DNA of 8,148 bases from Prolixibacteraceae bacterium (GCA_003537645.1 DPRM01000046.1:1-8148); one strand, 5' to 3'. Shown: positions 1 through 5,798, counted from the first letter of the stretch. A program made the numbers and translations. The notes: generated by a model from the letters alone, not told the origin.

Positions 1-212
1 GATGCTGGATGCTGGATGCTGGATAAAATCCAGAATCTCTTTATCCAGTATTTTTTTCTTTTTTCCACTATCAAGTATCGTTTTATCCTGTATCCAGTAT
101 CGTTCCTCAAATATCAAGTATCCTTTTCAATCAAGTATCCAGTATCGCTCTCTATCAAATATCCAGCATCATTTTCTATCAAGTATCCAGTATCGTTCTC
201 TATCCAGCATCC
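1..212. repeat. degenerate short tandem repeat array downstream of the flavodoxin gene
   Basis: The first 21 bases are three exact copies of the 7-mer GATGCTG. From about 71 the DNA is built of ATCAAGT and ATCCAGT words. A clear 24-nt period is seen at 131, 155 and 179, where units begin TCAAGTATCCAGTATC or TCAAATATCCAGCATC and end in a pyrimidine-rich spacer. Copies towards 71 are more degraded. A small hairpin, CTGGAT and ATCCAG around AAA, lies near 15-29. Open frames across the array translate to repetitive Ser/Ile/Tyr-rich peptides and are not credible genes. No T-rich terminator hairpin for the flavodoxin gene is evident. The array may continue left of the window. Confidence 0.85.
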
Positions 213-215
213 TGA

Positions 216-740
216 CTAAAATCCAAATTCCGATGCAAGCTGTTTAACCCAGCTGGCCACGCGTTCATCGGTCAGTTCGGGTTCAAAGTCCTCGTCAATT
301 GGCAAACCAACAAATTTGCCATCAACAACGGCTTCCGACTCATCAAACTCGTAACCATCAGCAGCAACCTGGCCCGACAAAACAGCGCCATTCTGTTTCA
401 GTTTATTGGCAAGAACAGCCATATGATCCACAAAAGTGGCGGCATAAGTCACATGGTCGCCCAAACCAAAAATGGCCACCTTTTTACCTGCATAGTTTAC
501 TTTTTCAATTTCCGGGAGAAAAATTCCCCAGTCGTTGCTTGAATAATTTGAGTTCCAGGTATCTTTTCCAACGGTGGAAATACCAAAGATAATTTTGTCA
601 AAACGGTCAAGGTCGGCGGCAGTTGCGTCTTTTACCGAAACAAGTTCAACCTTGTCGTCACCAATTTGTTTTTTGATTTTGTTGGCAACCCGGTTTACTG
701 CTCCACCCACGGGGCCGAAAAAAATGGCAGTTTTGCTCAT
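216..740 (-). CDS. fldA: long-chain flavodoxin with an atypical phosphate-binding loop
   Basis: This 174-residue protein is a small FMN-binding electron carrier of the cytoplasm, able to stand in for ferredoxin. The length and the insertion around residues 120-145 match long-chain flavodoxins such as E. coli FldA. Recognisable segments are the N-terminal strand and FMN phosphate loop (FFGPVGGAVNRVA, 7-19), the first isoalloxazine loop (about 54-71, with Trp62, Tyr66 and Trp71), the second isoalloxazine loop (GLGDHVTYAATF, 92-103, where Tyr99 should stack on the flavin), and a C-terminal block (FVGLPIDEDFEPELTDERVASW, quoted in parts: FVGLPIDEDF at 143-152, ELTDERVASW at 155-164) very close to E. 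coli FldA. The phosphate loop lacks the usual T/S-x-T-G-x-T pattern: it reads GPVGGAV. The gene lies 23 nt downstream of pheA on the same strand and is probably co-transcribed with it. Family assignment is firm; the partner enzyme is unknown. Confidence 0.93.
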   Translation of the reverse strand: MSKTAIFFGPVGGAVNRVANKIKKQIGDDKVELVSVKDATAADLDRFDKIIFGISTVGKDTWNSNYSSNDWGIFLPEIEKVNYAGKKVAIFGLGDHVTYAATFVDHMAVLANKLKQNGAVLSGQVAADGYEFDESEAVVDGKFVGLPIDEDFEPELTDERVASWVKQLASEFGF

Positions 741-763
741 AATTGTATATTTTAACTGGTTAT

Positions 764-1600
764 TTACTGGTTATGAATATTGATTTCGCCACGCACATAT
801 TCGCCAAGAATCGAAAGACTTGAAGCTCCTTTTAACACCTGGTGAATGGCTTTATCGTATTTCTTGGGGTCTTCCCATTCAATATCCACATGAAATGTAT
901 ATTCGTTGGGTTTCCCGATGATTGGCACCGACTGAATTTTGGTGAGGTTAATTTCGTTTTCGGCAAAAGTGTTTAAAACCCGTGCGAGCGCACCAAAAAA
1001 ATGCCCCACTTCGAAACAGATGGAAGCTTTGTTGGTTCCTGCGGTTTTGTTACCGTGTTTCGAAAGTATAAGAAAACGTGTGTAATTCTTTTTATTTGTT
1101 TCAATTCCGGTTTCGAGTACTTCGAGCCCGTACAATTCGGCCGAACGCAAATTACCGATGGCCGCGGCATGAACCATGTTTTTTTCGCGAACCAGTTTTG
1201 CAGCAGCAGCAGTATCGATATTCTCGTGTTTTTCCACATTCGGATAATACTTTTCGAGGTATTCGGCACACTGTTCAATGGCCACCGGATGCGAATAAAT
1301 ATCGGTAATCTGTGCCGGTTTTGTGCCGGGGTTTACCAGCATATTCTGCTGAATGTGAAGGTAAATTTCGCCAATGATGCGCAGATGATAATCGCGGATG
1401 AGCTGGTAATTCTTCAGAATACTGCCGGCAATTGAATTTTCGATAGCCATCACAGCAAGGTCAACCTTATCGCTGTCCATCATTTCGCAAACGTTGGTAA
1501 ATGTTTTGCATTCAACAACTTCAATTTTATCGTTAAAGTATTTTAAAGCAGCATCCTCGTGAAAAGAACCAACAATACCCTGAATCGCAACTCGTTTCAT
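764..1600 (-). CDS. pheA: prephenate dehydratase, monofunctional, with C-terminal ACT domain
   Basis: The 278-residue enzyme converts prephenate to phenylpyruvate, the committed step to phenylalanine. The catalytic domain (about 1-180) shows the family motifs: GIVGSFHEDAA (8-18), AIENSIAGSI (52-61), SHPVAIEQC (103-111), DTAAAA (129-134), AAIGNLRSAELYGL (146-159) and NYTRF (172-176), whose Thr174 corresponds to the essential threonine. The ACT domain (about 191-270) contains GALARVL (203-209), matching the GALV region that binds phenylalanine. The ESRP motif is replaced by QSVP (223-226), so allosteric feedback may differ from the E. coli type. No chorismate mutase domain is present, and the length is normal for a stand-alone enzyme. 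An 11-nt tandem duplication (753-763 and 764-774) straddles its stop codon. It lies upstream of the flavodoxin gene in an apparent two-gene operon. Confidence 0.95.
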   Translation of the reverse strand: MKRVAIQGIVGSFHEDAALKYFNDKIEVVECKTFTNVCEMMDSDKVDLAVMAIENSIAGSILKNYQLIRDYHLRIIGEIYLHIQQNMLVNPGTKPAQITDIYSHPVAIEQCAEYLEKYYPNVEKHENIDTAAAAKLVREKNMVHAAAIGNLRSAELYGLEVLETGIETNKKNYTRFLILSKHGNKTAGTNKASICFEVGHFFGALARVLNTFAENEINLTKIQSVPIIGKPNEYTFHVDIEWEDPKKYDKAIHQVLKGASSLSILGEYVRGEINIHNQ

Positions 1601-1620
1601 TCTTAATTTTTTACAAAGCC

Positions 1621-1628
1621 CAAATATA
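1621..1628 (-). promoter_or_regulatory. candidate Bacteroidota -7 element for pheA
   Basis: On the minus strand this octamer reads TATATTTG, an exact match to the Bacteroidota TAnnTTTG -7 consensus, about 20 nt before the pheA ATG. It would give a very short leader. A TTG at the preferred distance for the -33 box is not present; the nearest is about 26 nt upstream. The call therefore rests on the -7 box and location only. Confidence 0.35.
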
Positions 1629-1668
1629 TAAAAATGGATTGGTTATTGTCCGGCCAACCAAAATTTCA

Positions 1669-1736
1669 GGTTGCCGGGGTTTAAACTTTACAATTATGGA
1701 ATCGGATTCCAGAATTGTAAGAAACCCGATAACCGG
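1669..1736. repeat. long interrupted palindrome upstream of pheA
   Basis: The core arms are 1688-1703 and 1705-1720 around a single central G. They are 16 nt each with one mismatch (left TTACAATTATGGAATC; right GATTCCAGAATTGTAA). Beyond a short asymmetric bulge the symmetry continues: GGTTGCCGGGGTTT on the left (about 1669-1682) against AAACCCGATAACC on the right (about 1722-1734). The element lies upstream of the candidate pheA promoter, so it is not obviously in the leader RNA. No T-tract makes it a terminator. It could be an operator, a DNA-cruciform element, or a small mobile palindrome. Confidence 0.75.
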
Positions 1737-1742
1737 GATCAA

Positions 1743-1929
1743 CCCGAAACCCGAAACTCCTCTTCTCTTAAACACAGATAGCACTGAGTACACACAGAGT
1801 ACCACAGAGTTGCTCCTCGCCCCATGCTCCCTGCTCCTTGTTCCCCATTCTCTCATTAACTCAATCACTCAATGACCTGTTCACGCATTGTAGCATTCTT
1901 CAATTCATGCATTCCCGCATTCATGCATT
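1743..1929. repeat. mosaic of several unrelated short tandem repeat arrays
   Basis: Distinct arrays follow each other almost without gaps. CCCGAAA occurs twice (1743-1756, period 7). Four degenerate 10-mers of ACACAGAGTA type occupy 1772-1811. Six degenerate 7-mers of TGCTCCC type occupy 1811-1852. Two 8-mers of mACTCAAT type occupy 1858-1873. Six degenerate 8-mers of CATGCATT type occupy 1882-1929. Open frames on both strands across this block are consequences of the repeats and resemble no protein. The remaining spacer, 1930-2158, is AT-rich with a 6-bp hairpin (1982-1987 with 1995-2000) and nothing else firm. Confidence 0.8.
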
Positions 1930-2007
1930 TAAACCTCCCTTGCATTTTACCATAATATTCTTTATTTTCATCACACCAAAAATCTGGAAATTAACCAGAT
2001 AACTCAG

Positions 2008-2067
2008 ATGGAAATGACAGCGGCCGATACGACAAAACAAGAATTTTTTAAAATAAATAAAGGATGA
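2008..2067 (+). other. possible micro-ORF or gene remnant of 19 codons
   Basis: An ATG at 2008 opens a 19-codon frame ending at a TGA (2065-2067). The peptide begins MEMTAADTTKQEFF and ends KINKG. Its base composition is closer to the large neighbouring genes than to the AT-rich gene that follows. Reading through the TGA in the same frame gives about 11 more protein-like residues (YSSDLAGNIGM) before a TAA. This could be the start of a decayed gene or chance. No homologue is recognised. Confidence 0.12.
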
Positions 2068-2158
2068 TATTCTTCAGACCTGGCTGGTAATATTGGTATG
2101 TAAAGGATGAAAAAATCAAACTTATATTTTAATTAGCACACATTTAATTTAGAAAAGA

Positions 2159-2806
2159 ATGGAATTTGTAAAAGGCATGAACATTAGAACTGATATTCTT
2201 AGTTATTCTTTGATGGTTGAGAATTTTAGTTCAATTTTTCTTTCTACTCTATTGGACATTTCCGACTTTAAAGAAAGTAAGTCTTTAGGAAACAAAAGTG
2301 GAAATTTATCTTTCAATCAAAAGATAGATTTACTAATTGACATTAAAGCTTTAGACAAAAAAGAGAAAAGCAAATTTCAAATTTTTATGTCAATTAGAAA
2401 TCAATTTATGCATAACATTGCTGCCGACAATTATGAAAATTGTTTAAAAAACATTGATGGAGCTGAGAAATTCTTACTTAAAACATATTCTCAGGATAAT
2501 AAATTAGCAAAGGAAATTCAACTCGAAAATGCAACAAAAGAATTATCCAAAGAAGTTGTTGAAATAACTATCAACCTGTTGAGTAAAGTCAAAGAGAAAA
2601 TAGAGAAAGAAGTAAAATCACAACTTTTTGAGAAATATCAGAAAAATTCGATAGAAGCAATTTCAAAAATCGAAACAGAATTCAATTCTATATATAATGA
2701 GAAAGTAGAAAAAGGGGTAAAAATGATTAGTTTAGAAGAATTAAAACAGTTAGTTTCTGAAATGAGACGACTTTACTATCAAATCATCGACAAAACATTT
2801 AAATAA
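2159..2806 (+). CDS. AT-rich orphan protein with a HEPN-like R-x4-H motif
   Basis: The 215-residue protein is of unassigned function. The first half (about 10-110) looks all-helical, and residues 78-87 read SIRNQFMHNI. This gives Arg80-Asn81-x3-His85, the R-x4-H pattern of HEPN-fold proteins, which include RNases of toxin-antitoxin and abortive-infection systems and also non-catalytic MltR or DUF4145-like proteins. The second half (about 115-215) is Lys/Glu-rich and strongly helical, probably coiled coil. There is no signal peptide or membrane segment, so it should be cytoplasmic. Start choice is uncertain: ATG at 2159, or an in-frame ATG at 2177 preceded by AAAGG. The gene is visibly AT-richer than pheA or the 3207 gene, stands alone between repeat-filled spacers, and may have been acquired horizontally. 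The HEPN assignment is inference from one motif and helical context. Confidence 0.75.
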   Translation: MEFVKGMNIRTDILSYSLMVENFSSIFLSTLLDISDFKESKSLGNKSGNLSFNQKIDLLIDIKALDKKEKSKFQIFMSIRNQFMHNIAADNYENCLKNIDGAEKFLLKTYSQDNKLAKEIQLENATKELSKEVVEITINLLSKVKEKIEKEVKSQLFEKYQKNSIEAISKIETEFNSIYNEKVEKGVKMISLEELKQLVSEMRRLYYQIIDKTFK

Positions 2807-2836
2807 ATACGTATTTTAATTGAGTAGATAGCCGGT

Positions 2837-2862
2837 GAGATGTTAGCCAACCTTAGCATCTC
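2837..2862. repeat. hairpin just downstream of the HEPN-like gene
   Basis: GAGATG (2837-2842) pairs with CATCTC (2857-2862), and the intervening TTAG/CTTAG can extend the stem with a bulge. It lies about 30 nt after the stop codon at 2806 and could stabilise or end that transcript. It is followed by TCTCAAACCCCC rather than a T-run, so it is not a standard intrinsic terminator. Confidence 0.5.
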
Positions 2863-2878
2863 TCAAACCCCCAAGCTC

Positions 2879-2917
2879 GCGCAGGTTTGCAATCTGTGCG
2901 CACCCGAAGCTTCGGGT
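2879..2917. repeat. pair of adjoining palindromes, first half of a REP-like cluster
   Basis: The first is an imperfect palindrome at 2879-2901, with outer arms GCGCA and TGCGC around GGTTTGCAATCTG. It abuts a perfect 16-nt palindrome at 2902-2917, ACCCGAAGCTTCGGGT. The GC-rich hairpin style resembles REP-type intergenic elements. No protein-coding potential is credible over this stretch; a short open frame from 2887 is low-complexity and basic. Confidence 0.75.
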
Positions 2918-3005
2918 CGAAAGAATTGGAAAGAAAACTAAAACTGGTTGATTTAGCAACGATAAAACGAAAACAGCAGGCTCGATTATTCAAACTACCC
3001 CGCTG

Positions 3006-3056
3006 CCGCACGATTTTATCGTGTGGTAAAAAAACTCACCACGCGATGCAATCGCG
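3006..3056. repeat. two hairpins with mutually exclusive pairing
   Basis: Hairpin A pairs CCGCACGAT (3006-3014) with ATCGTGTGG (3018-3026), a 9-bp stem with one G-T wobble. Hairpin B pairs CGCGAT (3042-3047) with ATCGCG (3051-3056) around GCA. An alternative stem is also possible: CGTGTGGT (3020-3027) with ACCACGCG (3038-3045), 8 bp with one wobble. The element ends about 150 nt before the 3207 start codon. The rest of 3057-3206 is AT-rich leader without a convincing promoter. Confidence 0.7.
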
Positions 3057-3206
3057 CGGGAGCAGAGGACTTCAATGTATTTTGATTTTCCTCCCACTTT
3101 AAAAATTTCTTCTCCGAAATACGCAACCCATTGTTTTGGTTTTGAATCTGATTAACACATGAAATTCAGAAACAGTAAATAACAACAGAAACACAACCGT
3201 ATTTTA

Positions 3207-5636
3207 ATGAGAATTCATTCCCTGTTATTTTTTATCCTGCCGGCAATCGGGTTGTTGGTTTTTCCCGGCGCATTGTCGGGGCAGAAAAGCTATTCGGGCC
3301 GGGTGGTCGATGTAAATACCCGGCAACCCGTTCCGGGCGCTGAAATCACCGTCAACAGGGGATTGCAAAAATACACCACCGGTGAAAACGGCTGGTTTTC
3401 GTTTACCACCGGCATCGGCGATATTACCGGCCCAAAAAGTTTTTCGCTGCACAGCGCCAACGGACTGCTGGAGTTTCAGTCGGCCTCACCCGTAAAAATC
3501 AGGGTGGTTCATTTGTCGGGGCAATTCACCGCCATTCAGCAACATTTCAGCGGCAGCGGGCAGGTTTCGCTGCATTCGATTCCCGATGGTTTTTACCTGT
3601 TTGAAGCCGAAAACCATGGGGGCCGCTACAATTTCAAAATCATAAAAAACAACGGAATTGTCGTTGTTGCTGAACCCGATGCAGGCCACGGGCAGCACAC
3701 CAAAAGCAGTTTCGCCAGCGATTCCATTTTTATTTCGAAGGGTGAATATTACAGTCAGCCCTATTTGTACTCCGCTTCTGATGGTGTTTATCCGCTGATG
3801 AAAACGCACTATGAAAATGGCGTTGACTATTTTGAGGAGTTGATTCGCCCTGAAGCGTTTCAACTGCTGGCTTCCGACCCGTCGCGGTGTCCGTTCAGCG
3901 AGGTGAAATCGCTGAAAATAGTCTATTCCATTACAGAACAGAAGATTTATTACACCAATTCATCAAAATACGAGTTACACTTCGATTTCTGCTCAAAAAT
4001 ACTTGGGTATAACAAAGACCGGACTTCATTCAACCAGGAGCAGTATTCCAATCATCCAAACCGCATGTATATTCTGGCAACACTCAACTTTTTCACAGCA
4101 TCAGGAATTTACACACTTGAATTTTTGCCATCCGACCAGTTGAGTTGCAGCGATATTGAAACTGTTTTCAACAAAGTGGCCGAAACCTGCTTTTTTGGCG
4201 ACAGGCTGCGGTTTTATGCCAATGCTCCCGACAAAACAATCTGTACAAATGTTCCGCTGATTTCGGCTGATGAATTGTACGCGGGGCAAAACTATCAGCC
4301 GCTGAATGTGCAGGAAAACTATGGATATCTGCGAAAAATTGATGCCGGTGAACTGCCGGGAACTTATCTTGGCCGTCACGACATTGTACTGGTGAATGCC
4401 ATCCCGGCTGATATTGCAGTGGTTGCAGGAATCATCACCACCGAATTTCAGACGCCGCTCAGCCATATCAATGTGCTCAGTCACAACCGCGGAACTCCCA
4501 ACATGGCGTTGCGCGATGGCTGGACCAACCCGAAACTGACTGACTTTACCGGGAAACTGGTTTATTTTAAAGTGGCGCTCGACTCGTTTACAATCCGGGA
4601 AGCCGGCATTGATGAAGCGCAGAAATTCTGGGCAGAAAAAGAGCCTCAAACCGTGCACAAACTCACCCTCGACACACTAACCACCGGATTGATTGACTTG
4701 GCAACTGCCGGGGTTTCGTGGGTTCCGGTCATTGGCGGAAAGGCGGCCAACTTTGCCGAGATAAAGAAAATTGTTTTGCCTGACCAGCAACTTTTGCCGC
4801 TGCCCGAGAACCATTTTGCCATCCCGTTTTACTACTACTGGCAGCACATGAAACAAAACAAACTCGACCAGTTGGTAAACAACATGCTGAATGATTCAAA
4901 ATTCAGGAGCGACATCGATTACCGGAAAACCAGGCTTGCCGAATTGCAGAGCGCCATCAAAAAAGCATCGTTGAATCCAGAGTTGGTGGAAATGGTGAGA
5001 ACCCGGCTGAGCAATTCCGATGGATTTACCACTTTCAGATTCCGGTCATCGACCAATGCCGAAGATGTTGAAGGTTTTAACGGCGCAGGGTTGTATGAAT
5101 CGTACACCGGCTCGCTGACCGACCCCGACAAACCGATTGACAAAGCCATCAAAAAAGTATGGGCCAGCTTATGGGATTTTGCGGCTTTTGAAGAGCGCGA
5201 CTATTTTAAAATCGACCACAAAACAATTGCGATGGGCGTTTTGGTGCATCGCTCCTACCCGGCAGAAGCGGCCAACGGTGTGGCTATCACCGAAAACATT
5301 TACAATCCTTTTATGCCGGCAGTCACCATTAATGTTCAGGTGAGCGAAATAAGCGTGGTAAATCCGGAGAAAAAATACCTGCCCGACCAGATTTTGTATT
5401 ACACCCGCTCCGATGCCGATATTTATGAGTACATCAACCACTCGAATGTTCCGGGAATGGAAGGAAAAACAGTGATGACGAGTGCTGAACTGAAAGAACT
5501 GAAAGACTATTGCATGGCCATTCATAACCACTACTGTTTTATCAATCTCGAATGCAACCCGATTGATATTGAATTCAAGGTGGATGTGGTAAATGGCCAG
5601 CGAAAATTATACATCAAACAGGCAAGACTTTATTAA
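3207..5636 (+). CDS. exported phosphohistidine plus ATP-grasp (PPDK_N-like) protein
   Basis: The 809-residue protein starts with a signal peptide (about 1-25: Arg2, hydrophobic 6-22, likely cut after ALSG) with no lipobox cysteine. Residues 28-75 resemble a carboxypeptidase-D regulatory-like beta-sandwich (SGRVVDVNTRQPVPGAEITV). Residues about 97-147 resemble a T9SS-type beta-fold (GFYLFEAE, then YNFKIIKN). The middle region, about 215-395, is unassigned. A phosphohistidine domain spans about 395-455, with His420 in FQTPLSHINVLSHNRGTPNM (415-434 region). The ATP-grasp domain of PPDK/PEP-synthase type spans about 500-809: GGKAANFAEI (510-519), FRFRSSTNAEDVEGFNGAG (610-628, Arg613), KKVWASLWDFAAFEERDYF (649-667), GVAIT (691-695), and a terminal DIEF and QARLY bearing Asp787, Glu789 and Gln805. 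Catalytic residues look intact. The PEP/pyruvate TIM barrel is absent. The His-then-ATP order is that of glucan water dikinases, so an alternative acceptor is possible but unknown. The start is fixed by the signal peptide. Confidence 0.9.
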   Translation: MRIHSLLFFILPAIGLLVFPGALSGQKSYSGRVVDVNTRQPVPGAEITVNRGLQKYTTGENGWFSFTTGIGDITGPKSFSLHSANGLLEFQSASPVKIRVVHLSGQFTAIQQHFSGSGQVSLHSIPDGFYLFEAENHGGRYNFKIIKNNGIVVVAEPDAGHGQHTKSSFASDSIFISKGEYYSQPYLYSASDGVYPLMKTHYENGVDYFEELIRPEAFQLLASDPSRCPFSEVKSLKIVYSITEQKIYYTNSSKYELHFDFCSKILGYNKDRTSFNQEQYSNHPNRMYILATLNFFTASGIYTLEFLPSDQLSCSDIETVFNKVAETCFFGDRLRFYANAPDKTICTNVPLISADELYAGQNYQPLNVQENYGYLRKIDAGELPGTYLGRHDIVLVNAIPADIAVVAGIITTEFQTPLSHINVLSHNRGTPNMALRDGWTNPKLTDFTGKLVYFKVALDSFTIREAGIDEAQKFWAEKEPQTVHKLTLDTLTTGLIDLATAGVSWVPVIGGKAANFAEIKKIVLPDQQLLPLPENHFAIPFYYYWQHMKQNKLDQLVNNMLNDSKFRSDIDYRKTRLAELQSAIKKASLNPELVEMVRTRLSNSDGFTTFRFRSSTNAEDVEGFNGAGLYESYTGSLTDPDKPIDKAIKKVWASLWDFAAFEERDYFKIDHKTIAMGVLVHRSYPAEAANGVAITENIYNPFMPAVTINVQVSEISVVNPEKKYLPDQILYYTRSDADIYEYINHSNVPGMEGKTVMTSAELKELKDYCMAIHNHYCFINLECNPIDIEFKVDVVNGQRKLYIKQARLY

Positions 5637-5694
5637 TCAATGCTCGAATGCGTTTATTTAAGAATGAAATCATTTAAAAGCCATGTCAAATACC

Positions 5695-5739
5695 CTTCGA
5701 CTTCGCTCAGGGGGACGGTCAGGCTGAGCGAAGTCGAAG
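5695..5739. repeat. perfect 16-bp inverted repeat, dispersed Bacteroidota-type element
   Basis: CTTCGACTTCGCTCAG (5695-5710) is the exact reverse complement of CTGAGCGAAGTCGAAG (5724-5739), with a 13-nt spacer. The same TTCGACTTCGCTCAG motif is familiar as a dispersed intergenic repeat in Bacteroidota. It is often mistranslated as PSTSLR...LSEVE at the ends of over-extended genes, exactly as would happen here if the next gene were started at 5640. Without a T-tract it is not a classic terminator, but it would form a strong hairpin in a transcript running from the 3207 gene into the next. Confidence 0.9.
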
Positions 5740-5798
5740 TCTGCCATCAAGAACTAAACAATATTGATACAATGTTCAATAAAATAAACATAAATTCT

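Noticed and set aside
71..202. CRISPR array
   Set aside because: Repeats are contiguous and degenerate with a 24-nt period; there are no unique spacers of regular length and no cas genes.
1..247. Two overlapping plus-strand open frames at the left edge as small proteins
   Set aside because: They translate the tandem repeat into low-complexity Ser/Ile/Tyr peptides in two frames at once, and overlap the flavodoxin 3' end.
1611..1875. Open frames on both strands between pheA and the 2159 gene, including a possible pheA leader peptide
   Set aside because: They span the palindrome and repeat mosaic, have no Phe-rich run, and show no family resemblance.
2830..3060. Integron attC site or IS remnant
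   Set aside because: No R''/R' core sites of attC form, no transposase fragment and no target duplication could be identified.
2887..3102. 71-codon plus-strand frame as a gene
   Set aside because: It covers the palindrome cluster and encodes a basic, low-complexity peptide with no recognisable motif.
3225..5531. Several minus-strand open frames of 75-185 codons inside the 3207 gene
   Set aside because: They are antisense shadows of a gene with clear domain content and have no signal of their own.
5640..5798. N-terminal extension of the T9SS protein from the ATG at 5640
   Set aside because: It translates the dispersed inverted repeat and would place the signal peptide about 50 residues inside the protein.
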